From assembly GCF_004834005.1 (NCBI RefSeq), contig NZ_STFF01000007.1, forward strand, positions 1-64,000: a DNA stretch of 64,000 nt. The letters are read 5' to 3'. The position numbers and the translations under genes were made by a program. This DNA is from Niastella caeni. GTDB lineage: Bacteria > Bacteroidota > Bacteroidia > Chitinophagales > Chitinophagaceae. The notes beneath the pieces are model-generated. The model did not search any database, was not told where the DNA came from, and was given only the letters and a program-made list of their open reading frames with translations. Of the stretch, positions 27,036-34,416 are shown piece by piece; positions within the stretch are counted from its first letter, which is position 1, and every line of letters starts with the position of its first letter.

Positions 27036-27533
27036 ATGTTTCATATTAAACGTATCGCCCGGGAAAGTATTCCGGCGGCTCTTGAAAAAGCAGAACGCTA
27101 CCGGCTGCTTGGTGAACCTGGGCTGGCTGAAAGCATCTGTCTCGACATACTGGATGCAGATCCACAAGATGCCAAAGCTATTATTGTTCTGCTCCTGGCA
27201 ATAACAGATCAATTCGGCGCTTCTTCATCGGGCGGTGTTGAACGGGCGCGTAAATTACTGCCCCGCCTTCAAAATGAGTATGAAAAAAATTACTATGCAG
27301 GTATCATCTGTGAACGGGAGGGGTTGTCCATTTTTAACCAGGGAATGAAAGGCGGTCAATTTGCTGTTTATGAATGGCTAACGGAAGCGATGGAATTCTT
27401 TGAGAAGGCGGAAGCGCTTCGTCCACCCGGTAACGATGATGCTTTGCTGCGGTGGAACACCTGTGCCCGTCTTATCATGAGCCATCAGTTGGAACCAATA
27501 AACGAAAAATATATTGAACCGCCGCTAGAATGA
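27036..27533 (+). CDS. Small TPR-like protein of the succinate dehydrogenase operon
   Basis: A 165-residue soluble helical protein. The part ALEKAERYRLLGEPGLAESICLDILDADPQDAKAI reads as a TPR helix pair, and MEFFEKAEALRPPGNDDALLRWNTCARLI as another. No catalytic motif or signal peptide is visible. It starts 6 bases after sdhB, so it is co-transcribed and may help assembly or stability of the complex. That role is inference from position. Downstream, a 7-bp inverted repeat (27587-27593, 27607-27613) may end the operon. Confidence 0.72.
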   Translation: MFHIKRIARESIPAALEKAERYRLLGEPGLAESICLDILDADPQDAKAIIVLLLAITDQFGASSSGGVERARKLLPRLQNEYEKNYYAGIICEREGLSIFNQGMKGGQFAVYEWLTEAMEFFEKAEALRPPGNDDALLRWNTCARLIMSHQLEPINEKYIEPPLE

Positions 27534-27764
27534 GTACACTTCAATAGGTAACATTCGCTGTACAGTTGGGTTATTACTTCTATACCGAATTCCATTCAGA
27601 GTGGCCGGAATTCCTCCTGTTTTCGGTTGAATACTTAATTATTCGATTATGCATGCCGTTATGCGGATAATTGAAATAAATTTACGGTACTCGCATATTT
27701 ACCATTACAAAGTTTCAGCATTCATGTGAATGCTTTTCTTATTTTCTAACATAAAACTTATGCT

Positions 27765-27947
27765 ATGAAGATTGTAGTCATTGGTCTGGTTGTCAATTTT
27801 CTTTCATTATTTAACTCCTTTGGGCAAGAGGCGCCGCCCTATTCACAATGCGGGGGTATTGGCTGGACCGGCCCAAAGATTTGTACAGCCGGCTTTGCCT
27901 GTACCGGGATAAACGAATATTTTCATATGTGCCTGCCAGGTGGATAA
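27765..27947 (+). CDS. Secreted mini-protein: signal peptide plus fungal-type CBM1
   Basis: This 60-residue preprotein is a signal peptide (residues 1-20, hydrophobic core VVIGLVVNFLSLF) followed by a single carbohydrate-binding module of family 1. The four cysteines (29, 40, 46, 56) have spacings 11-6-10, exactly those of the Trichoderma cellobiohydrolase I module. The three aromatic residues of the cellulose-binding face are present as Tyr26, Tyr52 and Phe53. The CGGIGWTGP block and the Asn at 50 are also conserved. No enzyme domain is attached. CBM1 is known almost only from fungi and oomycetes. The gene has its own downstream hairpin and lies before a thioredoxin/DUF1573 lipoprotein and a second CBM1 protein. 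Confidence 0.85.
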   Translation: MKIVVIGLVVNFLSLFNSFGQEAPPYSQCGGIGWTGPKICTAGFACTGINEYFHMCLPGG

Positions 27948-27950
27948 TAA

Positions 27951-27980
27951 AACAGCCGTTCGATCATACCGGGCGGCTGT
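27951..27980 (+). terminator. Terminator-like hairpin after the CBM1 mini-gene
   Basis: ACAGCCG (27952-27958) pairs with CGGCTGT (27974-27980) around a 15-base loop that can itself pair (CCG with CGG). A weak T-rich stretch (CTTAATTATATTTT) follows. It would set the CBM1 gene apart as its own unit or attenuate read-through into the next gene. Confidence 0.55.
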
Positions 27981-28020
27981 CTTAATTATATTTTGCCTCA
28001 CCTCCTGAACTTTCCATTGC

Positions 28021-29091
28021 ATGAAAACCTTATTCGTTTTGCCTGTATTCTTTTTGCTGATCGCTTCCTGCCGCCACAGCGGCATTCATTACGAAAACGG
28101 CACAATTGAAGAAGTGTTCGCCAGGGCGCTGAAAGAGAATAAAAAGGTGTTTGTACTTATCAGCAATTCTGATTGCGGGCAGTGCGACTTATTTAAAAAA
28201 AAGCTGGGTACGGAAACCGCTACTGCCCGGATACTTGCAGCCGATTATCTATGTTATTACGCGGATGTATTGGATTCCGGACAAAAGAACATCGCCCAAA
28301 TCGTCAAATGCCCTTCTTATCCTTTTCCTTATTTCTTCGATAAGAACGGTAACCTTGAAGCCTTTGGTTTTCCCAATAGTAAAGATTATGATATCAGCGA
28401 CCTGTCCCGGATAGGAATAGACGAGTACAAATTCCGCGAACTATTCCGTTTGCCTGTTACTACAACTGCCTACAAGCAGCTTGTTTCACATAACCTGCAG
28501 GCGTACTTGTTAATGCATCAGGGTCAGTCAGATCCGCGTCTTATCGATTCTGCTTATCGCCTCGCTGCCGCATCGATGGATATTGCGATATATCCATATA
28601 ATATATACATGGTTCATACCCTCGGTAAGCGGGTTACACATCCCTCCTTGCCGCAACATCCGATCCTGGCCCATCCTCCATATACAAAATCCGATCAATT
28701 GATTTATGGTAAATTACTGGAAGGCATTCCTTTCAGTTCCCTATTGGCCGATAGCCTGCTTCCCACAACAAAGGCCGTAAATGGCATCACCTATGCATTT
28801 GAAAAGGATATTCGTGAATGTGGGGATATTCCGCTGGGAACCGATTATGATTTCCGCTTTTTATTTAAGAATACGGGCACGAAGGAGCTCATTATTGCCA
28901 ATGCCGAACATTCCTGTTCCTGTATCGAGCTTCAATGGCCCAAACGCCCCATTGCTCCCGGGCAAACCGGCTTCATTACCGGTGTATTTCACGCCGGTGA
29001 AAAGGGAAAATTCAAGAAAGAGATCTATGTTCATACGCCTTCCCCACAGGTGCCGATGAAAATTATTACATTAACCGGAGTCGTACGCTAA
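28021..29091 (+). CDS. Lipoprotein with thioredoxin-like and DUF1573 domains
   Basis: A 356-residue lipoprotein (lipobox LIASC, cysteine 17). Residues about 25-130 look like a thioredoxin fold with the motif NSDCGQCDLF, cysteines 52 and 55. The middle is helical. Residues about 268-356 form an immunoglobulin-like DUF1573 domain (DFRFLFKNTGTKELIIANAEHSCSCIELQW, then IAPGQTGFITGVF). It is probably an envelope thiol-exchange or chaperone-like protein. Between two disulfide-rich CBM1 proteins, a role in forming their disulfides is an attractive inference. Confidence 0.8.
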   Translation: MKTLFVLPVFFLLIASCRHSGIHYENGTIEEVFARALKENKKVFVLISNSDCGQCDLFKKKLGTETATARILAADYLCYYADVLDSGQKNIAQIVKCPSYPFPYFFDKNGNLEAFGFPNSKDYDISDLSRIGIDEYKFRELFRLPVTTTAYKQLVSHNLQAYLLMHQGQSDPRLIDSAYRLAAASMDIAIYPYNIYMVHTLGKRVTHPSLPQHPILAHPPYTKSDQLIYGKLLEGIPFSSLLADSLLPTTKAVNGITYAFEKDIRECGDIPLGTDYDFRFLFKNTGTKELIIANAEHSCSCIELQWPKRPIAPGQTGFITGVFHAGEKGKFKKEIYVHTPSPQVPMKIITLTGVVR

Positions 29092-29105
29092 GCTACTCCC
29101 AAAAC

Positions 29106-30023
29106 ATGATTATGAAAAAACAGTCACAACAATTACCGCTTACCATTTTCGGAATGGTTATCCTGTCTTTTTTAACTCTTTTTATCGCCGTATGCAATAA
29201 AAAGAATGCTTTTGCCACTACAGAGGAAACTCTTCAAACAACCCTGGCTCAGGACCAGGGGGAAATATTTACAGGTCATACTTATATAAAGGTGAGTGAA
29301 AACAACGAAGTGCTGATCATGCAAATTAAAAATGATCCGGCGATCGTTGAGAATATTTTTGTGCTCGCTCTTGAGAAAAAGGATCTAATTACCATCCAGC
29401 CGGGTGATCTGGGGCTGTCAAGCGTCATTTATTATAGAGACAAAAGAGCTGTGGTATTGCATTCCTCCAAAAGCAACAATCTGCATTTCCTTGGTTTAAG
29501 GGAAACAGCTTCGGGCATAAAAATGGAGCGCCTTAAAGCGGATCATACATTGAAAAACGAAATGCGGTCTGCGGTCCTGGGCTACGGTCTGTCAATGATG
29601 AAGGGAAAATGGGACGCCAAAACCCTGCTGAACACTAATAAGAAATATATTTTTAATCTCATTGCCCTTGCCGATCGGTCGGGAAGGACGCTAACGCCTG
29701 CTCAAAGGGAAGCCGTTACCGAGGACATTGCGTCTGGCTGCACTTCGGGCGGCCCAGGTTCGTCCAGTTGTAGCATTTCTGAGCCATTACCACCACAGAG
29801 CTGTTCCGTTACCTGCGGTTCAGGCTATTATGCCTGTTGTCAGTCCAGTACAGTTTCCTGTAACTGTGTGGCTAATAGTACTAACCCGGGCGACGATGAT
29901 GATGATCATCCCGCTCTTCCCCGGTGGGCACAGTGCGGCGGCCTGGGTTATAACGGGCCTGGCAATTGCGCTGCACCCTATAGCTGTGTCTATGTAAATG
30001 ATTTCTTTTCTCAATGCCAGTAA
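29106..30023 (+). CDS. Cysteine-rich secreted protein with C-terminal CBM1
   Basis: A 305-residue protein. An N-terminal hydrophobic segment (about residues 10-30) serves as signal or anchor. The central 190 residues are of unknown family. A cysteine-rich stretch with eight cysteines (including QSCSVTCGSGYYACCQ) leads through an Asp-rich linker (GDDDDDHP) to a CBM1 at residues about 270-305. Its cysteines 277, 288, 294 and 304 keep the 11-6-10 spacing, and Trp274, Phe300 and Phe301 form the aromatic face. The gene starts 14 bases after the DUF1573 gene and is followed by a strong terminator. What the N-terminal part does is unknown. Confidence 0.85.
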   Translation: MIMKKQSQQLPLTIFGMVILSFLTLFIAVCNKKNAFATTEETLQTTLAQDQGEIFTGHTYIKVSENNEVLIMQIKNDPAIVENIFVLALEKKDLITIQPGDLGLSSVIYYRDKRAVVLHSSKSNNLHFLGLRETASGIKMERLKADHTLKNEMRSAVLGYGLSMMKGKWDAKTLLNTNKKYIFNLIALADRSGRTLTPAQREAVTEDIASGCTSGGPGSSSCSISEPLPPQSCSVTCGSGYYACCQSSTVSCNCVANSTNPGDDDDDHPALPRWAQCGGLGYNGPGNCAAPYSCVYVNDFFSQCQ

Positions 30024-30059
30024 CAGCATTCAGGTTATTGCCGTAAATTTACAGATTGT

Positions 30060-30113
30060 AATTGTTTGTGGCGCTGCATGCCCCCTGCCTGTAACGTCAC
30101 AAACAATTTTTAT
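30060..30113 (+). terminator. Rho-independent terminator after the CBM1 locus
   Basis: A perfect 10-bp stem (30061-30070 with 30098-30107) extends by further pairs on both sides, and a T-run (TTTTTATA) follows. It separates the CBM1 genes from the LytTR regulator. Confidence 0.75.
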
Positions 30114-30136
30114 ATAATCTCTATTTACCCAACCTT

Positions 30137-30460
30137 ATGTCCATAGAGAAATTCCTTATCCCTCACCGTGATACCATTCACGTGGTTGATTATTCGTCTA
30201 TCCTTTTTTTTAAATCCGATAACTGTTATACCCACGTGTTCCTGGCAGGTGGGGCGCAATTTGTGCTGGTGAAGTCCCTTTCAAAGCTTGAAAAAGAGAT
30301 CAACAGCCCACGCTTTATTCGCATCAGCCAGTCGTTCCTGGTAAACAGGCATTTTATTACCAGCATTCATAAAAAGAAGAAATCTATTTTACTTGAGCAG
30401 CAGCACGTTCTGCCTTTTACCATTTCCATTAAAACCCTGCTCCACCGGATGGTGGGATGA
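30137..30460 (+). CDS. Stand-alone LytTR DNA-binding protein
   Basis: A 107-residue protein that is just a LytTR domain. The family landmarks are VDYSSILFFKSDNCYTHVFL, VKSLSKLEKEI and the block FIRISQSFLVNRHFI. There is no receiver or sensor domain, so it may act with a partner or as an auto-regulated switch. LytTR proteins bind pairs of 9-bp direct repeats spaced 21 bp apart, and one such candidate lies at 30804-30840. It stands just downstream of the CBM1 genes and could control them. Confidence 0.88.
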   Translation: MSIEKFLIPHRDTIHVVDYSSILFFKSDNCYTHVFLAGGAQFVLVKSLSKLEKEINSPRFIRISQSFLVNRHFITSIHKKKKSILLEQQHVLPFTISIKTLLHRMVG

Positions 30461-30481
30461 GCGCCCTGGTATACAGTGAAG

Positions 30482-30732
30482 TTATTTTCTATATAGTCTA
30501 AGCGCAGGTTTATACAACATCACGGCTGTTCCGTTCGTTTCGGCCTTTAATCTGAAGCGTATGTTTATTGGGCTTTTGGGAAACTCATTAACAATATTAA
30601 CTGTAGTAGCCTTCAATTCATACGTTAATGAGTTTGACGTGAGTAAGGTATTCCGGCAGGACCTTCTTTTACACATCCGTAAAAAGACACACTTGCCATA
30701 ACCAGCAGGGTTATGTACGGTTTAATTTTCAT
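30482..30732 (-). pseudogene. Frameshifted small lipoprotein gene
   Basis: From the ATG at 30732 the minus strand encodes a lipoprotein start (MKIKPYITLLVMASVSFYGC, lipobox FYGC, then VKEGPAG) that stops after 35 residues at 30625. A second frame, open from 30676 to 30482, continues in protein-like fashion (SLTYELKATTVNIVNEF, then INIRFRLKAETNGTAVML). Joining the two by one frameshift near 30640-30660 would give a small lipoprotein of about 80 residues. Either the gene is broken, or the 35-residue lipopeptide is the true product. No family is recognised. Confidence 0.5.
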
Positions 30733-30803
30733 TTGTGGGTAATTGATTGAGTTTATAGTCCAGTAAAATTAAAACGTTTACAACTGACCTGCCGGTGAAC
30801 TTT

Positions 30804-30840
30804 ATATCTGTGTTGTTTTGGGGAATATCTGCGTTGTTTT
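30804..30840. promoter_or_regulatory. Direct repeat with 21-bp period, possible LytTR binding site
   Basis: Two 16-bp copies (30804-30819 and 30825-30840) differ at one base and each contain GTTGTTTT. The period of 21 bp equals that of known LytTR/AgrA-type binding sites. The repeat lies 72-108 bases upstream of the broken lipoprotein gene (minus strand) and about 220 bases upstream of dusB, and the LytTR gene is 350 bases away. The rest of 30733-31059 is AT-rich with no gene. Confidence 0.4.
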
Positions 30841-31021
30841 AGCCAATAAGTGCGTAGGGAACTTATGAAAATAATTGGGGAAGCACCATTTTTACGTAAA
30901 AGCATAGTGAAAATAATTATTGCCAAATGTCGAAGCCATTGAATTTCAAATGAATACAATCAGGTATGCCTGGTATTTCCGCCTGCCGGCCCATAAAAAC
31001 GGCCAACAAATGCGTACTTCT

Positions 31022-31052
31022 TTTGATCCTCCGCCTATTTACTGCAATTTTG
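31022..31052 (+). promoter_or_regulatory. Bacteroidota-type promoter of dusB
   Basis: TTTG (31022-31025), 19 bases, then CAATTTTG (31045-31052) fits the Bacteroidota -33/-7 consensus TTTG - N19 - TAnnTTTG with one mismatch. The -7 box ends 7 bases before the ATG at 31060, so the transcript would be nearly or fully leaderless. Confidence 0.45.
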
Positions 31053-31059
31053 CACCCGA

Positions 31060-32097
31060 ATGGTGCAGATAGGTAATATACAACTCCCGGATTTTCCCCT
31101 GCTGCTCGCGCCCATGGAGGATGTGAGCGATCCGCCTTTTCGCGTGGTTTGTAAAGCCAATGGCGCTGACCTGGTGTTCACAGAATTTATTTCCAGCGAA
31201 GGACTCATTCGCGATGCCATCAGGTGCCGCAGAAAGCTGGATATTTTCGATGAAGAACGCCCCACCGGCATTCAGCTTTTTGGCGGCGACGAAGCGCGTA
31301 TGGCCATGGCGGCAAAGATCGTGGATGTTACCCAGCCTGAGCTGCTGGATATTAATTTCGGTTGCCCGGTTAAAGGCATTGTGGCGCAGGGCGCCGGTGC
31401 AGGGGTGTTGAAAGATGTGTCGCTCATGGTACGGCTCACCGAAGCCTGTGTAAAGTCGACCAACTTACCGGTAACCGTGAAAACGCGCCTGGGTTGGGAT
31501 GATGCTACTAAAAATATTGAAGAAGTGGCCGAGCGCCTGCAGGATGTAGGCATTAAAGCGCTCACTATTCACGGGCGCACGCGTTGTCAGTTGTACAAGG
31601 GAGAAGCAGACTGGAGCCTCATTGCCAAAGTAAAGAACAACCCGCGCATACATATTCCTGTTTTCGGGAACGGAGATATAAACAGTCCGCAAAAAGCATT
31701 GGAGTACAAAAACCGGTATGGTGTCGATGGCATTATGATCGGCCGCGCCGTTATCGGTTATCCCTGGCTATTCAGGGAAATACGTCACTTCCTGCAAACG
31801 GGAGAACAATTACCGGCGCCTGGCGTGGATGAACGCATTACAGTGTGTAAACAACAGCTTCATAAATCGCTGCAATGGAAAGGTCCGGTTGCCGGCGTGT
31901 ACAGCATGCGCAAGCAATACTTTCAATACCTGAAAGGCCTGCCGGGCATCAAAGATTACCGGTCGCGATTGGTAACGCTTACTGAACCGGATGAAATTAT
32001 CAATGTGCTGGATGAAATTTTACTTCAGTATAATGGCTTTGAAATGGAAAGAACACCTATTGAACTGGTGAACTATCATGAGAATTGTCCGTTGTAA
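31060..32097 (+). CDS. dusB: tRNA-dihydrouridine synthase
   Basis: A 345-residue flavoenzyme that reduces uridine to dihydrouridine in the tRNA D-loop. The FMN-binding TIM barrel starts with LLLAPMEDVSDPPFR. The active-site cysteine is in DINFGCPVKG. Later landmarks are TVKTRLGWD, LTIHGRTRCQLYKG, PVFGNGDI and GIMIGRAVIGYPWLF. Length and motifs fit the DusB branch. It is a single gene with a promoter immediately upstream and no partner such as fis or nifR3-ntr genes. Confidence 0.93.
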   Translation: MVQIGNIQLPDFPLLLAPMEDVSDPPFRVVCKANGADLVFTEFISSEGLIRDAIRCRRKLDIFDEERPTGIQLFGGDEARMAMAAKIVDVTQPELLDINFGCPVKGIVAQGAGAGVLKDVSLMVRLTEACVKSTNLPVTVKTRLGWDDATKNIEEVAERLQDVGIKALTIHGRTRCQLYKGEADWSLIAKVKNNPRIHIPVFGNGDINSPQKALEYKNRYGVDGIMIGRAVIGYPWLFREIRHFLQTGEQLPAPGVDERITVCKQQLHKSLQWKGPVAGVYSMRKQYFQYLKGLPGIKDYRSRLVTLTEPDEIINVLDEILLQYNGFEMERTPIELVNYHENCPL

Positions 32098-32102
32098 ATA
32101 AA

Positions 32103-32120
32103 ATACCCGTGCCACGGTTT
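32103..32120. repeat. Half of a dispersed palindromic repeat
   Basis: The 18-bp ATACCCGTGCCACGGTTT occurs here just past the dusB stop. Its exact reverse complement is the right arm of the palindrome at 46334-46370. The sequence that follows (to about 32160) contains further ACGGTTTG and AACCGTTTGC pieces, as in a decayed palindrome. Confidence 0.7.
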
Positions 32121-32312
32121 TGAACCATTACACGGTTTGCTAACGCAACCGTTTGCATAAGCTGAAACATACAATGACAATCGGGTCAACGGATCGGCTA
32201 CCCGCGGGTAAATAAAAAATTGTCTTAATTACGTTTTAATAATATAGCCCTTATACCAGGATAGTTTATTATTAAAATAAGCTAATATTGCAGGTAACCA
32301 TACTCTGCTATA

Positions 32313-32930
32313 TTGTCGACCTTCCCCAATATTAATACCGCGCCTGAGCGGATCGCCGAGGAAGCTTCGCTGGTTCGTGCCGCTGCTGATGGAGACCAGG
32401 TTGCTTATGGCCGCTTGTACAGTTTTTATTATCCTCAATTATATTCTTCTATTGCTTTCATGGCGAAGTCGCATGAAGATGCACAGGAGATCATTCATGA
32501 AACTTTTCTGAAGATCTGGAAAGCCAAAGAAGCGCTTCTATTGATAAAATCATTTGAGGATTATGCCTATACGCTGGCAAAGAATTTACTGTTCAATCAT
32601 TTAAAGAGAAAAAAAATAGGCCAGCGGGTGATACAGTTGCTTTCTGATCAATCAATAAAAAATACCGGGCCTGCTCCCGACCAGGACTATTTATACAAGC
32701 AATATTATCAAACGGCCATTCATGCTATTAATCAATTGTCTGAACAAAAGCGACGCATCTTTCTCATGCGCACACAGGAGGGGATGAGTTTGGGTGAGAT
32801 AGCCGAAGCAATGGGGATCAGTATTTCTGCAGTAAAAAAACATTTATATGCAGCCTTCGAATCGGTGAAAGAAGCGTTGCGGCAAAGCACAGGCGACGTG
32901 CTGCTTTTTCTGCTTTTATATTTTTATTAA
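32313..32930 (+). CDS. ECF-family RNA polymerase sigma factor (second SusC/D locus)
   Basis: A 205-residue ECF sigma factor. Region 2 is seen as YGRLYSFYYPQLYSSIAFM and the ETFLKIWKAKEALL block, and region 4 as LSEQKRRIFLMRTQEGMSLGEIAEAMGISISAVKKH. No in-frame ATG precedes the conserved part. Translation seems to begin at a TTG (32313), unless an even later codon is used. It is 61 bases from a FecR gene and heads the second sigma/FecR/SusC/SusD locus. Confidence 0.9.
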   Translation: MSTFPNINTAPERIAEEASLVRAAADGDQVAYGRLYSFYYPQLYSSIAFMAKSHEDAQEIIHETFLKIWKAKEALLLIKSFEDYAYTLAKNLLFNHLKRKKIGQRVIQLLSDQSIKNTGPAPDQDYLYKQYYQTAIHAINQLSEQKRRIFLMRTQEGMSLGEIAEAMGISISAVKKHLYAAFESVKEALRQSTGDVLLFLLLYFY

Positions 32931-32991
32931 AAAAATTTCGTCAGCAGGGTATCCATTTCATTACTGCGATTGTCAGTAACAAGCCGAATAT

Positions 32992-34230
32992 ATGGAAGAT
33001 GCAAAAATCATAGCGTTGTTGGAAGGGTATGAAGCGGGTACGCTTACCGATGAGGAGGCCATTGCCTTCTTTCAATGGTATAGTGAGGCCGGCATGGACA
33101 ATTTCCAGCGTATATATGCTCAAAGTAATATAAGTGCAGAACAGCGTTCAACTGATCCTGTTATGCCGAACGATTTCAGAATACAATTGGAAGAGGCCAT
33201 CCGTAATTATGAAGCAGAACAACGGCAACAGGCAGCGCGACCTGTTGCCTTTTTCCGTACCTGGCGCCTGGCATGGGCGGCCGCCATTCTGTTATTTATT
33301 GGCGTGGGCGCCTACATCTATTTTCAGAACCGGCCACCCGATTCTCCTGCAATTGTAAATAATAACCAGCCTGCCAACGATGCAGCACCAGGTACCACCA
33401 AAGCCGTATTGACCCTGGCTGATGGCAGCCGTATTATTATCGACAGCACGCAATCGGGCAAGCTGGCAGTGCAGGGGCAAACCACCGTGCAGCGGGAACA
33501 GGGGAGCATTTCATATAACGGCACCGACCCGTCTAATAATTCAGGTACACAATCCGTTCTCTATAATACATTGACCACTAATCGCGGAGAACAATCGCCG
33601 CCTCTTGTTTTATCTGATGGCACTAAAGTATGGCTCAATGCCATGTCTTCTATTCGCTTTCCTGTTGCTTTTACCGGTAATACGCGCAATGTAACCATCA
33701 TGGGTGAAGCCTATTTCGAAGTGGCGAAGAACCCGGCCATGCCCTTTCACGTAACCGTAAATGATATGGATGTGGAAGTGTTGGGCACACAATTCAATAT
33801 CAATTCATATGCTGATGAGCCGGATGTGAGAACGACATTGATCGAAGGTGCAGTGCGGATCGTGAATGGTCAAAGGTCAATGGTCAATAAAATTCAGGAG
33901 GTAATACTTCGCCCGGGCGAACAAGCTATTGCCCACTCACCACTCAACACTCACCATTCAGCATTTACCATTAACCATTCACCAAACATAGACCAGGTAA
34001 TGGCCTGGAAACGCGGCCTGTTCGATTTTAATCATGCCAGCCTGCAAACCGTTTTACGGCAATTGTCGAGGTGGTACGACATAGATGTACAATTTGAAGG
34101 TACTATACCCAACCGGTCCTTTCGAGGCAAGATCACCCGTGACCTGAAGCTTTCGCAGGTGATCAACATTTTGCAGGACCTGGATGTCAAATTCAGGATA
34201 GAAGGAAAAAAATTGATTGTCTCGCCATAA
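32992..34230 (+). CDS. FecR-type anti-sigma factor with captured simple-repeat insertions
   Basis: A 412-residue FecR protein with the usual layout: cytoplasmic head (1-90), membrane helix (about 91-111, WRLAWAAAILLFIGVGAYIY), FecR domain (about 198-290, VWLNAMSSIRFP, GEAYFEVAK) and C-terminal DUF4974 (about 344-412). Unusually, the link between the FecR and DUF4974 domains contains residues encoded by simple repeats: GTCAATGGTCAA-type DNA at about 33862-33890 and CACTCACCACTCAACACTC-type DNA at 33929-33990 (residues about 313-333, HSPLNTHHSAFTINHSP). The paralogue at 6234 has ordinary sequence there. The frame is kept and the flanking domains are intact. Confidence 0.92.
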   Translation: MEDAKIIALLEGYEAGTLTDEEAIAFFQWYSEAGMDNFQRIYAQSNISAEQRSTDPVMPNDFRIQLEEAIRNYEAEQRQQAARPVAFFRTWRLAWAAAILLFIGVGAYIYFQNRPPDSPAIVNNNQPANDAAPGTTKAVLTLADGSRIIIDSTQSGKLAVQGQTTVQREQGSISYNGTDPSNNSGTQSVLYNTLTTNRGEQSPPLVLSDGTKVWLNAMSSIRFPVAFTGNTRNVTIMGEAYFEVAKNPAMPFHVTVNDMDVEVLGTQFNINSYADEPDVRTTLIEGAVRIVNGQRSMVNKIQEVILRPGEQAIAHSPLNTHHSAFTINHSPNIDQVMAWKRGLFDFNHASLQTVLRQLSRWYDIDVQFEGTIPNRSFRGKITRDLKLSQVINILQDLDVKFRIEGKKLIVSP

Positions 34231-34416
34231 TGCACTTTATACTACCTATAAACCTTTTTCCATAATGCTTTCGGGTATCTAAACAAGAACCGGATTCCGT
34301 TGGCGCGGAACCCGGCGAAAGTTTGGGTAACCATGTTTTAAGAAAGTCCCGGCAGGACTGCTTGCTCCCGATGTTTCGGGAGGGTCAACATTCTATCACC
34401 CAAACCATGCAAATCT
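34231..34416. repeat. Short intergenic hairpin CTCCCGA/TCGGGAG upstream of susC
   Basis: CTCCCGA (34369-34375) pairs with TCGGGAG (34379-34385) around a very short loop, between the anti-sigma and susC genes. Similar CCCGA/TCGGG hairpins occur at 41233-41249 (CCCCGA, five bases, TCGGGG), so this appears to be a dispersed element. Confidence 0.45.

Noticed and set aside
27765..27947. Bacteriocin or toxin peptide
   Set aside because: The small size and four cysteines suggested it, but cysteine spacing and aromatic positions match CBM1 exactly.
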